Origin: Syntrophomonas sp. DTU019
Lineage (GTDB): Bacteria > Bacillota > Syntrophomonadia > Syntrophomonadales > Syntrophomonadaceae
Length of the DNA: 64,000 bases
Direction: 5' to 3'
Assembly (NCBI GenBank): GCA_913757435.1
Contig: CAJYDM010000003.1
Location: 124,001-188,000 of the forward strand
Shown here: positions 25,361 through 34,736 of the stretch, in pieces
Numbering within the stretch: position 1 is the first letter of the stretch
How the letters are laid out: each line of letters starts with the position of its first letter
Position numbers and translations under genes: made by a program
Notes under the pieces: generated by a model
What the model saw: only the letters and a program-made list of their open reading frames with translations
Databases searched by the model: none
What the model was told of the DNA's origin: nothing

Positions 25361-27302
25361 CCTGACTTTTGCAAAATAGAGGAAGAAGAAAGCTCTCCGC
25401 GCCCCTAGATGATAGGCAATTGAGAGCTTTTCTTTTAATTGTAGGATTGTATATCTAAGCTTTGCGGATGTCTTTCAGTTTACCATACGGTAAGATTTCA
25501 GGAAGTTGTAAAGTACTTAGGATTGCCGAAAAGTCTTCATTTGATTGGTTCTTTAGATAATATGAGCTGTTGCTTTTTGCATCATCAATAACAGTAAGAT
25601 TAGCACTTCGAAGAGCATCTTGGATCTTTTCGGTAGACAACTCAAGTTTTTCTTTTCTGAGTTTGTATTCTAGATACCGCTGGATTACCAAAGCCAGGTA
25701 GCACATTACGAAATGGCCGCGAATACTCGATTCTGTCCAAACAAAGATGGGTCTGGCCTCTAAATTGCTTTTCATAACCCTGAAGCTCTCCTCAATCTTC
25801 CAAAGGCCTTGATAGATCCCTATCACCTGCGCCGCTGACAGGCTTTTGTCCGAGCTTTGAATTCCATAATATCCATCGAATTGTGCATCCATTTCAACCT
25901 GATTTTCGTTGAATGAAACGTGATCGTCATCAAAAATGGCCAGTTGCACATACTTTTTGCCACCCTTTTTCATTTCTGCTTTGAGACTGGATTTGGAGTC
26001 CACAAGGCGCCGGGACTTCTCTATCAATCGTTCGCGGTCTCTACGGTCTTTCTCAGCACGTTTAGCTGACCAAGTTATCACCATATTGTCATCGAGCAAG
26101 ACTTTTTCGCCATTAATCTTAACACTGTTCTGAAAATTGCAGACCTTCCATTTAAATTGCGGGCTCTCCACAGTGTAGCCCTCGTCCCCAAGAACTAGGT
26201 TCTTAATTGCTTTACTTGCAGATCGGATTTTGTATGCCATGACATAATCAAAACCTTTTGACCTGAGGTAGGCCAGGTTCTGTTTAGAATTTAGCCCACG
26301 ATCAGCGGTTATTATAATCTTCTTTATGCCATAGGTTTCCCGTAAGTATTCCATAACTGGCACCAGCGTCTTAAAATCATTGGTATTTCCGGGGAACAGT
26401 TCATAGCTAATTGGGATGCCCTCATCGTCAATTAAGAGCCCCATTACGACTTGGACCTGATTTACTTTGTTGTCTTTAGAATAACCGAACTTCTTAAGTT
26501 CATCGGCTCTGACTGACTCAAAGTAATAAGTGGTAACATCGTAGAAAGCAACTCCAAGGTTGCGTGTCATTTTAAGTGATAGCTGCTTGTTCAAGTGCCT
26601 TTCCAGAGATTTCTTTTCATTGGCAAGAAAAGAAAGACTCCGGTATATTTGTTCTAAATTCATTTCCTTGGAGTTGATAAAGAACTCCTTTTGTTCAAAG
26701 CTCTTTTTCTTTGATGCCGGTTTTAGCAGCCGGAAGTAAACGAGCATAGATGTCGTATCTTTGACTTTGAACTTAAGGTTGGAATCACGCTTCTGGCGAT
26801 AATCGAAGAAGTAATCAAGTTTCAATTCATCCCAGATACTCTCGTATACCTTAACGCCGTAATTACGAATAGGAAAGCCTTTAGCAGCGTCGTTATCAGA
26901 TCCTTCCAGGTAATGCTGGATATCTTTAAATATTGCTTCTTGTTTAAGACTCTCGTTGAAAGCCCTGGACTCCCGGCATTCTCTGCGCAAACGATTCAGA
27001 ATTCCAGGCTCCTGCGCTTCCAATTCGTCTGCACGCCCTAATACCTTAAGTACCCTGGTCTTGGGCTTCTTATTAACTGGATCCCGATAAGACTCCACGA
27101 TTCTCACATATTTGATCCCTCGGCTGTTATATACCTGTAGACTGCTCATGCCTGCACCCCTCGTATGAACCAAGTATAGTATAACCATATTATAACATAC
27201 ATACGTTAGATATACAGTAGAGGGATATAAAAAATACCCGATAAATACTAATATTACAGCATTTACACGGGTATTCTTTTCAGCTTATCTGCAAAAGTCA
27301 GG
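25361..27302 (-). mobile_element. IS1634-type insertion sequence, 1942 bp, intact
   Basis: Terminal inverted repeats CCTGACTTTTGCA (25361-25373 and complement 27290-27302) are perfect over 13 bp. A single full transposase gene lies inside on the minus strand. The element is bracketed by an exact 30-bp direct repeat. Long target duplications are known for IS1634 and IS1549. An internal hairpin AAGCTCTC/GAGAGCTT near 25390-25432 probably ends transposase transcription. Confidence 0.9.
25455..27149 (-). CDS. IS1634-family DDE transposase
   Basis: The protein has 564 residues from ATG 27149 (GAGGGGTG upstream); a longer frame to 27188 has no such site. IS4-superfamily marks are the first Asp region AFYDVTTYYFES, the second Asp in IITADRGLNSKQN, and the YREK-like GLWKIEESFRVMKSNLEARP with the catalytic Glu. 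RGHFVMCYLALVIQRYLEYKL follows, as in IS1634. No frameshift or stop is seen, so it should be active. Confidence 0.92.
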   Translation of the reverse strand: MSSLQVYNSRGIKYVRIVESYRDPVNKKPKTRVLKVLGRADELEAQEPGILNRLRRECRESRAFNESLKQEAIFKDIQHYLEGSDNDAAKGFPIRNYGVKVYESIWDELKLDYFFDYRQKRDSNLKFKVKDTTSMLVYFRLLKPASKKKSFEQKEFFINSKEMNLEQIYRSLSFLANEKKSLERHLNKQLSLKMTRNLGVAFYDVTTYYFESVRADELKKFGYSKDNKVNQVQVVMGLLIDDEGIPISYELFPGNTNDFKTLVPVMEYLRETYGIKKIIITADRGLNSKQNLAYLRSKGFDYVMAYKIRSASKAIKNLVLGDEGYTVESPQFKWKVCNFQNSVKINGEKVLLDDNMVITWSAKRAEKDRRDRERLIEKSRRLVDSKSSLKAEMKKGGKKYVQLAIFDDDHVSFNENQVEMDAQFDGYYGIQSSDKSLSAAQVIGIYQGLWKIEESFRVMKSNLEARPIFVWTESSIRGHFVMCYLALVIQRYLEYKLRKEKLELSTEKIQDALRSANLTVIDDAKSNSSYYLKNQSNEDFSAILSTLQLPEILPYGKLKDIRKA

Positions 27303-27332
27303 AAAAACGCCCGCCAATCAGCGGGCGTTTCT
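27303..27332 (+). terminator. Right copy of the duplicated terminator (IS target duplication)
   Basis: Exact copy of 25331-25360, continuing into original flank CGACTGCTTAAGG. The gap 27333-27496 shows no gene. Confidence 0.85.
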
Positions 27333-27496
27333 CGACTGCTTAAGGTGCTGCTCGATCATCGTCAACATTGCCAACAGAGGTTTTCGCTAGCCAAAGCGGC
27401 AGGTGAGAAGTGGATGCCCTATTTTCCAATGGAAGGAATGACATACTCCTGGCCCCTTTGCCTTTATGCTCACTCTCCTTAGATGTCCATAACAGC

Positions 27497-28756
27497 TCAG
27501 CACCGGGGCGGCTCTCCGGTGCTTTTTGGATCTGAAACAGCCAACATTTGAACTATCCGGGTAATGACTCTTACTGCCGCATGCATCGATTCAAGGCTTA
27601 TGAATTCAAAGCGGCTGTGAAAATTATGACCACCGGTAAAGATGTTGGGGCACGGCAGACCCATGTAGGACAAGCGGGCTCCATCTGTACCCCCTCGCAC
27701 CGGTTTGATCAAGGGGGTTACGCCCTCCTTAAGCATGGCCAATTCAGCCAGAGTCACTATGTGATACACCGGATCAATCTTTTCTTTCATGTTATAATAC
27801 TGGTCCTGCATATGAAGACTGACTGTCTTTGGGCCATACTTGCTGTTAAGGAAATCTACGCAGCTCTTCAAGAAGGCTTTCTTGGATTCAAACCTGCCCC
27901 GGTCATGATTTCTAATTATATAAGTCATTTGGGCTGCCTCCACGTTGCCTTGCAGGTTGGTAAGGTGGTAAAAGCCTTCATAATCACGGGTATATTCTGG
28001 ACGCTCCTGTGGAGGCAGCATGGCATTCAATTCCATAGCCAGCAGGTTGGCATTTTTCATACGCATATAGGCTGAGCCGGGATGAACATTACAGCCTTTG
28101 ATGTCAAGCTGTGCCAGGGCTGCATTGAAGGTTTCATATTCCAACTCTCCCAATGCGCCGCCGTCAACTGTATAAGCAAAATCTGCCCCGAAAGCAGCCA
28201 CATCAAAATAGTCCGCACCGTGACCAATCTCTTCGTCGGGGGTAAAAGCTACCGCCAGCCTGCCATGTTCAAAATTATTCTGTGCCAGGATGCCGGCTAA
28301 CGCGGTTATAATTATGGCGATGCCGGCTTTATTATCTGCTCCTAGTAGGGTGGTTCCGTCGCTGGTAATGATGGTTTGGCCTTGGTAATGGCTCAGTTCT
28401 GGAAAGTCCCGTACTTTTAAGGTCAGGTTTATGGCTTGATTTAGCATCAGGTCACCGCCATCGTAGTCTGCAAACACCTGGGGCTGCACATTTTTGCCAG
28501 TTACTTCCGGACTGGTATCAAGATGGGCAATAAATCCAACCGTGGGAATGTTTTTATCTGTGTTAGCAGGTATTTCAGCCATTAGATAACCTTTGTCACT
28601 GAGGCTTACTTTGCTAAAACCTAACTGCCACAGCTCCTTTTCCAGCAGGCGCGCCAATTCCAGCTGGCCTGGGGTGCTGGGATGAGTACCGCTTTGTACG
28701 GCAGACTGTGTATCAATCCTCACATATTTTAAGAACCTATCCAGTAATGATTGCAT
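27497..28756 (-). CDS. pepT: Peptidase T (tripeptide aminopeptidase)
   Basis: The 419-residue M20B metallopeptidase has all zinc-site motifs: GFIAHLDTSPEV, LLGADNKAGIA and FTPDEEIGHGAD, with VRGGTDGARLSYMGLPCPN near the C-terminus. It removes N-terminal residues from tripeptides in the cytoplasm. The last codons and stop lie inside an AGCACCGG/CCGGTGCT hairpin (27499-27523). GGAGGAAA precedes the start. Confidence 0.93.
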   Translation of the reverse strand: MQSLLDRFLKYVRIDTQSAVQSGTHPSTPGQLELARLLEKELWQLGFSKVSLSDKGYLMAEIPANTDKNIPTVGFIAHLDTSPEVTGKNVQPQVFADYDGGDLMLNQAINLTLKVRDFPELSHYQGQTIITSDGTTLLGADNKAGIAIIITALAGILAQNNFEHGRLAVAFTPDEEIGHGADYFDVAAFGADFAYTVDGGALGELEYETFNAALAQLDIKGCNVHPGSAYMRMKNANLLAMELNAMLPPQERPEYTRDYEGFYHLTNLQGNVEAAQMTYIIRNHDRGRFESKKAFLKSCVDFLNSKYGPKTVSLHMQDQYYNMKEKIDPVYHIVTLAELAMLKEGVTPLIKPVRGGTDGARLSYMGLPCPNIFTGGHNFHSRFEFISLESMHAAVRVITRIVQMLAVSDPKSTGEPPRC

Positions 28757-28887
28757 ATTTTCCTCCTACGGACTTAGTCGGTTTTCTTCTATAGCTTTTT
28801 CCCGTTGAGGCTGTGTTCATCCTAACCTAATCGACACTCAAGAGCGGTTGTAAAACATCCCCATAGGCTTTTTCAGGGGAGGCTGAA

Positions 28888-29116
28888 GTGTGCCTGCTAA
28901 GTCCTCCCGCCTTGACAGGGCTTTGCTTGTCAAGCAGTAAAACGACGAAGAGAAGCAATTAGCACTGCCCATGCAAGGATGGCCATGAAGACGAACGCTC
29001 AGCGTGGAGACTGAATGGTCGCAATGTACAGCGGAAGCAGTATCAGTACTGGTCAAGGAGATGTTTTGGAGCATTAACACCGGATAAAAACACTGTGACG
29101 GTCACGGCCGGTTCGG
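28888..29116 (+). ncRNA. Possible degenerate group II intron remnant
   Basis: The 360-bp gap between pepT and the nitroreductase has no gene. It starts GTGTGCC (fits the group II 5' GUGYG) and has AAGACGAAC and GGTCGCAATGT (29017-29027), resembling domain I of IIA introns. It ends ACCGGAT...CACGGCCGGTTCGG, like the closing stem of domain V. The AGC...GAAA core of domain V is not intact, the length is only about 230 bases, and there is no maturase. This is comparison from memory. Confidence 0.3.
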
Positions 29117-29118
29117 TT

Positions 29119-29691
29119 TTAATCAATTATGGTTACCATTTCCTCCAGGGGTTTTCTATTGATAGTTGCTTCAGGTTGAGTGGGATAGCCGAGCACAATC
29201 ATACTGACGACATCAAGTTCATCAGGAATGTTTAGCAGCTGTTTGATTTGGTCGGTTTCATAAAGACTGAACCATAAGGTGCCCAAACCGAGTGCATGGG
29301 CGGCCAGATGCATGTTCTGAATGGCGGCGCAGCAAGAAAAGGCATAACCGGTGCCCCGGCCGGGTAGAAATTGATCTGCCCCAGTTTTCTTGGGGTCGCC
29401 TACTACCACTAAAATCACCGGGGCTTCGGTTAAGAAATCAATATTAAATTTGCTGACCCATTTCCAGCCGCTGGCTTCGTAAATTTTCTTCAGGGTTTCC
29501 TGGCAACTGGCCTTCAAACGGGCTTGAACCTCTGGGTTCCTTACTACCAGGAACTTCCAGGGCTGGAGGTTCATCACCGAGGGAGCCCAGCGGCCAGCCT
29601 CTAAAATAGCATTCAGCTTTTCCTCTTCTACCGGCTGACTCAAAAAGCTGCGATAGGAACGTCTCCCTTTAATGGCAGTAAAAATATCCAT
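29119..29691 (-). CDS. Nitroreductase-family FMN protein
   Basis: The 190-residue protein opens DIFTAIKGRRSYRSFLSQPVE, the FMN-binding arginine motif, followed by RWAPSVMNLQPWKFLVVRN. The C-terminal part has ALGLGTLWFSLYETDQIKQLL and VSMIVLGYP. It is a different subgroup from the shorter nitroreductase at 16415. TACTCCTCCTCC on the plus strand provides a strong ribosome site. Role unknown. Confidence 0.87.
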   Translation of the reverse strand: MDIFTAIKGRRSYRSFLSQPVEEEKLNAILEAGRWAPSVMNLQPWKFLVVRNPEVQARLKASCQETLKKIYEASGWKWVSKFNIDFLTEAPVILVVVGDPKKTGADQFLPGRGTGYAFSCCAAIQNMHLAAHALGLGTLWFSLYETDQIKQLLNIPDELDVVSMIVLGYPTQPEATINRKPLEEMVTIID

Positions 29692-29989
29692 ATTACTCCT
29701 CCTCCGCTAAATATTATTTCTACAATTACCACTATACAATGATTTACTAATTATGGGAACACGTGAGCAGTGTGCTTTAACGATTGGCGGCAACTAGATA
29801 AACCTTTTTAAAGCCAAGAGACAACCTCTTGGTCGATTTAGGATGCTGAAGAGTATATGATGTGACGGGTCCAGCGCAGGCGGAGGGTGCCACCTCCTTC
29901 TGTGCATTATACCCCATGAAATCCTGGCTGATGCAATACCGACGGGATATACTGCCCACTTTTTCGACACCAAGAAATTATCTGGGATA

Positions 29990-30018
29990 TTGAATTTTAT
30001 CCCGAATTGAAGTATATA
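29990..30018 (+). promoter_or_regulatory. Promoter of htpG
   Basis: TTGAAT (29990-29995), 17 bases, TATATA (30013-30018). The rest of the 29692-29989 gap holds nothing recognised. Confidence 0.6.
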
Positions 30019-30029
30019 TATTTTTGACA

Positions 30030-30044
30030 ACTCTGGACCAGAGT
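30030..30044. promoter_or_regulatory. Operator candidate ACTCTGG-A-CCAGAGT before htpG
   Basis: A perfect 7-1-7 palindrome just after the expected transcription start and 32 bp before the htpG ATG. It resembles neither CIRCE nor a CtsR site; the binder is unknown. Confidence 0.45.
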
Positions 30045-30076
30045 GTCCAATTATTGATTTTTTCGAGGTGATGAGC

Positions 30077-31972
30077 ATGGAAAAGATTCAATTCAAAACC
30101 GAATCCAGGCGTCTGTTGGACTTGATGATCAACTCGGTCTATACTAATCGCGAGATTTTCTTGAGAGAACTCATTTCCAATGCCAGCGACGCCATCGACA
30201 AGCTGTATTTTATCTCTCTGACTGATCAGCATGTGGGTCTCACCCGTGAGGATTTCGCTATTCGGATAGAAGTCGACAAGACTGCTCGAACCATTACCAT
30301 ATCCGATAATGGCATCGGCATGAACGCAGAAGAATTGGAGAGCAACCTGGGAACCATCGCCAACAGCGGTTCGCTGGCGTTTATGCAGGAAAATGAGGAG
30401 AACCTGGAAGATATAGATATCATCGGGCAATTCGGAGTGGGATTCTATTCTGCCTTTATGGTCAGCAAACGGGTAGATGTGATCACTCGGGCATACGGCT
30501 CTGAAGAAGCCTGGCACTGGGAATCAGAGGGTCTGGATGGGTATGTCATCAACAGCTCCGGGCGGGCAGTTCCTGGAACTGATATTATCCTGACTCTTAA
30601 AGACAACAGTGATACCGACAACTATGATCAGTTTCTGGAAGAGTATACTATCCGCCGTATAGTCAAAAAGTATTCAGACTATATTCGCTACCCTATAAAA
30701 ATGGAAGTGGAGAAAAGACGCCCGGCAGAAGGCCAAGAGGGTGAATTTGAAACCTACCGGGAGACTGAAACCCTGAACAGCATGATTCCCATTTGGCGTA
30801 AGAACAAGAGCGAACTGAGCGAGGAAGACTACAATTATTTCTATAAAGAAAAGTTTTATGACTTTGAGAACCCGTTGCGGGTCATTCACAGCAAGACTGA
30901 AGGCAAGGCCACTTATAACGCGCTGTTGTTCATCCCTGCCCGAATCCCTTACAACTACTACAGCAAAGAGTATGAGAAAGGCCTGCAGCTTTATTCCAAC
31001 GGGGTTTTGATCATGGAAAAATGTCCTGATCTGCTCCCGGATTATTTCAGCTTTGTGCGCGGCCTGGTGGATTCGCAGGACTTGTCATTGAACATCTCCC
31101 GGGAGATGCTGCAGCACGACCGGCAGTTGAAGCTGATTGCCGGGAATTTGGAAAAGAAGATTAAAAGCGAACTGTTAGATATGCTCAATAATCAGCGCGA
31201 GACGTATGAGAAATTCTACAAGAGTTTCGGTTTGCAGTTAAAGTGGAGCATTTATAAGGAATTCGGTCTTAACCGGGAGCTGTTATTGCCACTGATCATG
31301 TTTTACTCCTCTAAAGCCCAGCAATTGGTTACTCTGGAGGAATACCATCAGGGCATGCTGCCGGAGCAGAAGTATATTTACTATGCCAGCGGGGAAACAG
31401 TAGACCGCATCGACAGACTGCCCCAGACTGAGTTGTTGAAGGACAAAGGATTTGAAATCCTGTATTTGACAGATGATGTGGATGAGTTCACCCTTAAGAT
31501 ACTGCACCAGTATGAGGATAAAGAATTCCGCTCCGTTTCCAGCGGCGACCTGGGCTTGGAGGATGAGGCTGACAAACAGGCGGCTCAAGCACAGTCTCAG
31601 GAGAATCAGCCCTTGCTGGATTTTATGCAGGAGGTTCTGGACGGCAAAGTCAAATCTGTTAAGCTCTCGCAGCGTCTTAAGTCGCACCCCGTGTGCCTTA
31701 GTAGTGAAGGCATGGTCTCGCTGGAGATGGAAAAGATATTGAGCAGCAGGCCTCAAGATAACACGGTAAAGGCTGAGCGGGTATTGGAGATCAACGCCAA
31801 TCACCCCATCTTTCCGACCCTGCGCCGTTTGTTTGCCGAAGACCAGGAGCGGCTGAAGCTGTATACGGATATTATCTATAACCAGGCCATGCTTATTGAA
31901 GGCCTGAACATTGAGGATCCGGTAGCCTTTTCCAACGCTATGTGCGAGATCATGGCCGGACAGTTCAGCTAA
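30077..31972 (+). CDS. htpG: Molecular chaperone HtpG (Hsp90)
   Basis: The protein has 631 residues from ATG 30077, chosen because GAGGTG lies six bases before it. The GHKL ATPase domain shows ELISNASDAIDKLYF, ISDNGIGM and IGQFGVGFYSAFMV. The middle domain has VRGLVDSQDLSLNISREMLQ with the catalytic Arg region, and a C-terminal dimerisation domain follows. It is a standard bacterial length for a cytoplasmic chaperone. The strong terminator downstream makes it monocistronic. Confidence 0.95.
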   Translation: MEKIQFKTESRRLLDLMINSVYTNREIFLRELISNASDAIDKLYFISLTDQHVGLTREDFAIRIEVDKTARTITISDNGIGMNAEELESNLGTIANSGSLAFMQENEENLEDIDIIGQFGVGFYSAFMVSKRVDVITRAYGSEEAWHWESEGLDGYVINSSGRAVPGTDIILTLKDNSDTDNYDQFLEEYTIRRIVKKYSDYIRYPIKMEVEKRRPAEGQEGEFETYRETETLNSMIPIWRKNKSELSEEDYNYFYKEKFYDFENPLRVIHSKTEGKATYNALLFIPARIPYNYYSKEYEKGLQLYSNGVLIMEKCPDLLPDYFSFVRGLVDSQDLSLNISREMLQHDRQLKLIAGNLEKKIKSELLDMLNNQRETYEKFYKSFGLQLKWSIYKEFGLNRELLLPLIMFYSSKAQQLVTLEEYHQGMLPEQKYIYYASGETVDRIDRLPQTELLKDKGFEILYLTDDVDEFTLKILHQYEDKEFRSVSSGDLGLEDEADKQAAQAQSQENQPLLDFMQEVLDGKVKSVKLSQRLKSHPVCLSSEGMVSLEMEKILSSRPQDNTVKAERVLEINANHPIFPTLRRLFAEDQERLKLYTDIIYNQAMLIEGLNIEDPVAFSNAMCEIMAGQFS

Positions 31973-32011
31973 CCGGATGGATGGTGTATGAGCTACCAAT
32001 AACAATTGAGC

Positions 32012-32036
32012 GGGAGAGCAGTGCTCTCCCCTTTTT
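32012..32036 (+). terminator. Terminator after htpG
   Basis: GGGAGAGC-AGT-GCTCTCCC followed by CTTTTT. Confidence 0.85.
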
Positions 32037-32209
32037 GTGCATATTGCAGGCGGTGATGCTGGTATTTGCCGGTTAAATAAAAATTGTTGTTGGAGCAGGA
32101 TTATGTTCTCAAACAGTCGAAAAAGAATTATATCAAAATGCTGTAAAGGTATTACAATTTAGAGAGGATAAATTGTTGGGTTAAGAGGGTTAAAAGAGGA
32201 GCTGAGGCA

Positions 32210-34060
32210 ATGGTTCGCTACAGATATTTCCTGGATTGCATCGAATCTCCACTGGTAGCTATCAATAAAGACCTGCAAATCGTGTATTGTAATGCCGCCT
32301 ATGCCCGCCTGGCGGGTCAAGCGGCGGATGCCATTATTGGCCAGAAATGGCTGGACGTACTGCCCGAACTAGTGGGCAGCAGCACTCAGGATGCATACAT
32401 GCAGGTTCTTGAAACGGGACGTATGGGCAGCGTTGAAAGCAAAGTCAGTCACCGCTTCTTCGTAGAACGGATCTACACTACTCCCGATGGCCTGGTTTCA
32501 ATATTTGACGATGTCAGTGCCGCCCGCCGCTTCGAAGCGGTTGCTCAGGAACTGGGCAGCAAATATCATGAAGTGTTCGATGAATCCTGGGATTCCATAT
32601 TCCTCCTGGATACATACACCACCGAGATCCTGCATATGAACCGTTCCGCCTGTGAAATGTTCGGATACAGCCGGGAAGAATTAACGCGGCTCAATATCGG
32701 CGATCTTTGCCCGGAAGAACCGCCTTATAGCGGTGAGGAATTCAAGCGCTGGCTGCGCATGTCTTCCGATTCTCGCTCTCAATCCATGGAGTGGAGGATG
32801 CGCGACCGCAATGGCAGGGTGTTCTGGATAGAGGTCAAATCAAAACGAGTGGTTTTTGAAGACCGCACCCGTCTGATGGCATCCATTCGCGACATCAATC
32901 CGGTCAAACTGGCCAGCGAGAAGCTGCGCCACTCACGCGATACATATGAAGATTTCTTTTACAATGCCAGTGATATGATATTCCTGCACGATTTGGGCGG
33001 CAACCTGATATCGGTCAACCCGGCGGCAGAACGCATTACCGGGTACTCGGTGGCCGAACTGGTGCGCATGAACATACAGGAATTGTCGGCCGGCGAGAGC
33101 CTGGAACTGCTGCGTGGTTTTCAATACCAGCGTCTCGCTCCGGGCAGGCATATAAATTATGAACTGTCGGTAATGACCAAATGGGATACCTTGCTGCACC
33201 TGGATGTGAGCATTTGGCCTCTTTATGTTAACGGCAAAACTGTAGCCATTCAAGGTATAGCCCGCAGTGTGACCCGTCTCAAGGAAGAAATGAACCGGCT
33301 CACTATATCTGAACAGGATTTGAAGGGACTGGCGGACTGCCTGCCCGATGCCACCATGGCCATCGATATGGAAGGTAAAGTGGTGGTATGGAACAAAGCT
33401 ATGGAAAGACTTACCGGCATTAAGGCCAGCGACATGCTGGGGCGGGGCAATTTCGAGTATGCACTGGCTTTTTATGATAGCAGGAGGCCTATCATGGTTG
33501 ACCTGGTATTGAGGCCGGAAGAGGTCAAACAGTATTATAAGGTAATTGAGGTGGATGATTACACGGTTATAAGCGAATTCAAGACCCCTAAGCTGCGCGG
33601 CGAAGGCCGCAATCTGTGGGGGCGGGCCATGCCCTGGTACAGCGCCGACGGCAGGCTGCTAGGCGCCATTGAGTGTTTGCGCGATGTTACTGAACGCCAT
33701 ACCATCCTGCAGAACCATAAGCAATGGCTCAGGGAATCGGAAGGTCAGTGCAAGCAGCTACTGGCGGCCTTAAACAGCTTAGGAGCCAGTGTCCTGACTT
33801 ATGACCACAAAGGGAAAATCGATGCTGCTTCTGAAGCCATGGCGGAATTCTTGGGCTATGAGAAATCTTCGCAGCTAGTCGGCAAAGAACTGAAGACTGT
33901 GCTGGGAGCCAGGACCGCTAAAAAATTGCTCAACCCTTCGTCCAAAATCAATACCCTGGAATGGAATTGTAAGGACGGCACCAAGACTTCAGCCCAGGTC
34001 GAGGTGCAGAACATTCCCCATGAAAGTCAATTCAGCGGAGGCATGATCCGCATCCTTTAG
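32210..34060 (+). CDS. Multi-PAS protein with no output domain
   Basis: The 616-residue cytoplasmic protein is built only from PAS units, about five: 5-95 (IVYCNAAYARLAGQ), 125-240 (ILHMNRSACEMFGYSREEL), 250-365 (LISVNPAAERITGYSVAEL), 370-505 (VVVWNKAMERLTGIKA) and 510-610 (IDAASEAMAEFLGYEKS). No HisKA, HATPase, GGDEF, EAL, HTH or AAA domain follows; it ends right after PAS 5, then a terminator. It may act as a separate sensory partner for a kinase or regulator. GAGGAGCTGAGG precedes the start. Confidence 0.85.
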   Translation: MVRYRYFLDCIESPLVAINKDLQIVYCNAAYARLAGQAADAIIGQKWLDVLPELVGSSTQDAYMQVLETGRMGSVESKVSHRFFVERIYTTPDGLVSIFDDVSAARRFEAVAQELGSKYHEVFDESWDSIFLLDTYTTEILHMNRSACEMFGYSREELTRLNIGDLCPEEPPYSGEEFKRWLRMSSDSRSQSMEWRMRDRNGRVFWIEVKSKRVVFEDRTRLMASIRDINPVKLASEKLRHSRDTYEDFFYNASDMIFLHDLGGNLISVNPAAERITGYSVAELVRMNIQELSAGESLELLRGFQYQRLAPGRHINYELSVMTKWDTLLHLDVSIWPLYVNGKTVAIQGIARSVTRLKEEMNRLTISEQDLKGLADCLPDATMAIDMEGKVVVWNKAMERLTGIKASDMLGRGNFEYALAFYDSRRPIMVDLVLRPEEVKQYYKVIEVDDYTVISEFKTPKLRGEGRNLWGRAMPWYSADGRLLGAIECLRDVTERHTILQNHKQWLRESEGQCKQLLAALNSLGASVLTYDHKGKIDAASEAMAEFLGYEKSSQLVGKELKTVLGARTAKKLLNPSSKINTLEWNCKDGTKTSAQVEVQNIPHESQFSGGMIRIL

Positions 34061-34087
34061 ATTTAGAAGAGGAGAAGAGGGGCGTTG

Positions 34088-34138
34088 GACCCAGGTGAGG
34101 CCTACATCGGCAAGGCATCACCTGGGTCTGACGTTTTT
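34088..34138 (+). terminator. Terminator after the PAS protein
   Basis: An 11-bp stem GACCCAGGTGA/TCACCTGGGTC (34088-34098, 34118-34128) ends in TGACGTTTTT. Confidence 0.8.
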
Positions 34139-34289
34139 CTACGGGGTTGCAACGGTGGTGAGACTGAGCTGCAGGGAAATGGGGATGAATCCGGCGTTGA
34201 GCTGGCCTGAGGCGCTTAAAGCGGCAGTTGTGTTGTCCGGTGCGGTGGCGTAAAATGGAACATACCGGACAGTGATAGGGAGGTATACA

Positions 34290-34736
34290 GTGCGCTTCTG
34301 GATTTGGATGGCCATGGTGGTGCTGATCGACCAAGGGAGCAAGTGGATGGTGGGGATGAAGATAATGCCCGGTCAGAGTGTGGAAGTCTGGCCTGAGGTG
34401 ATGTGGTTTACCCATGTATTCAACCGTGGCGCCGCTTTCAGCATGTTGCAGGGGCAGACCGTATTCTTTATAATAGCTGCGGTAATGGTGGTGCTGGTAT
34501 TGGCGGGCTATAACCTATTGGCCAAACCGGAACCTTTGGTGCAACATATTGCTGGCATAATGGCCGGCGGGGCATGGGGCAATCTGCTTGACCGTTACCG
34601 CCTCGGTCATGTGGTGGATTTTATAGATTTTCACTGGTTTCCGGTCTTCAATGTGGCTGATATAGCCATTGTTACGGGGGGTATCCTCTTGGTCGGGTAT
34701 TTTATCTGGTTTGATAAGGATGGTATTGAGCAATGA
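34290..34736 (+). CDS. lspA: Lipoprotein signal peptidase II
   Basis: The protein has 148 residues from GTG 34290; AGGGAGG lies seven bases before it, whereas the in-frame ATG at 34272 is upstream of that site. It is a four-helix membrane aspartic peptidase with catalytic Asp in VVDFIDFHW and NVADIAI, and the NRGAAFSM motif. It cleaves prolipoprotein signals. It overlaps rluD by 4 bases. Confidence 0.93.
   Translation: MRFWIWMAMVVLIDQGSKWMVGMKIMPGQSVEVWPEVMWFTHVFNRGAAFSMLQGQTVFFIIAAVMVVLVLAGYNLLAKPEPLVQHIAGIMAGGAWGNLLDRYRLGHVVDFIDFHWFPVFNVADIAIVTGGILLVGYFIWFDKDGIEQ

Noticed and set aside
25390-25432. Hairpin AAGCTCTC/GAGAGCTT near the IS end as an attC or att site
   Set aside because: It lies inside the IS terminal repeats just after the transposase stop and is best read as its terminator.
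27499-27523. AGCACCGG/CCGGTGCT hairpin as the pepT terminator
   Set aside because: It overlaps the last pepT codons and has its T-run on the opposite strand; function uncertain, so not listed as a terminator.
28838-29080. 80-residue minus-strand frame between pepT and the nitroreductase
   Set aside because: No ribosome site, no protein family features, and it runs antisense to a block that looks like structured RNA.
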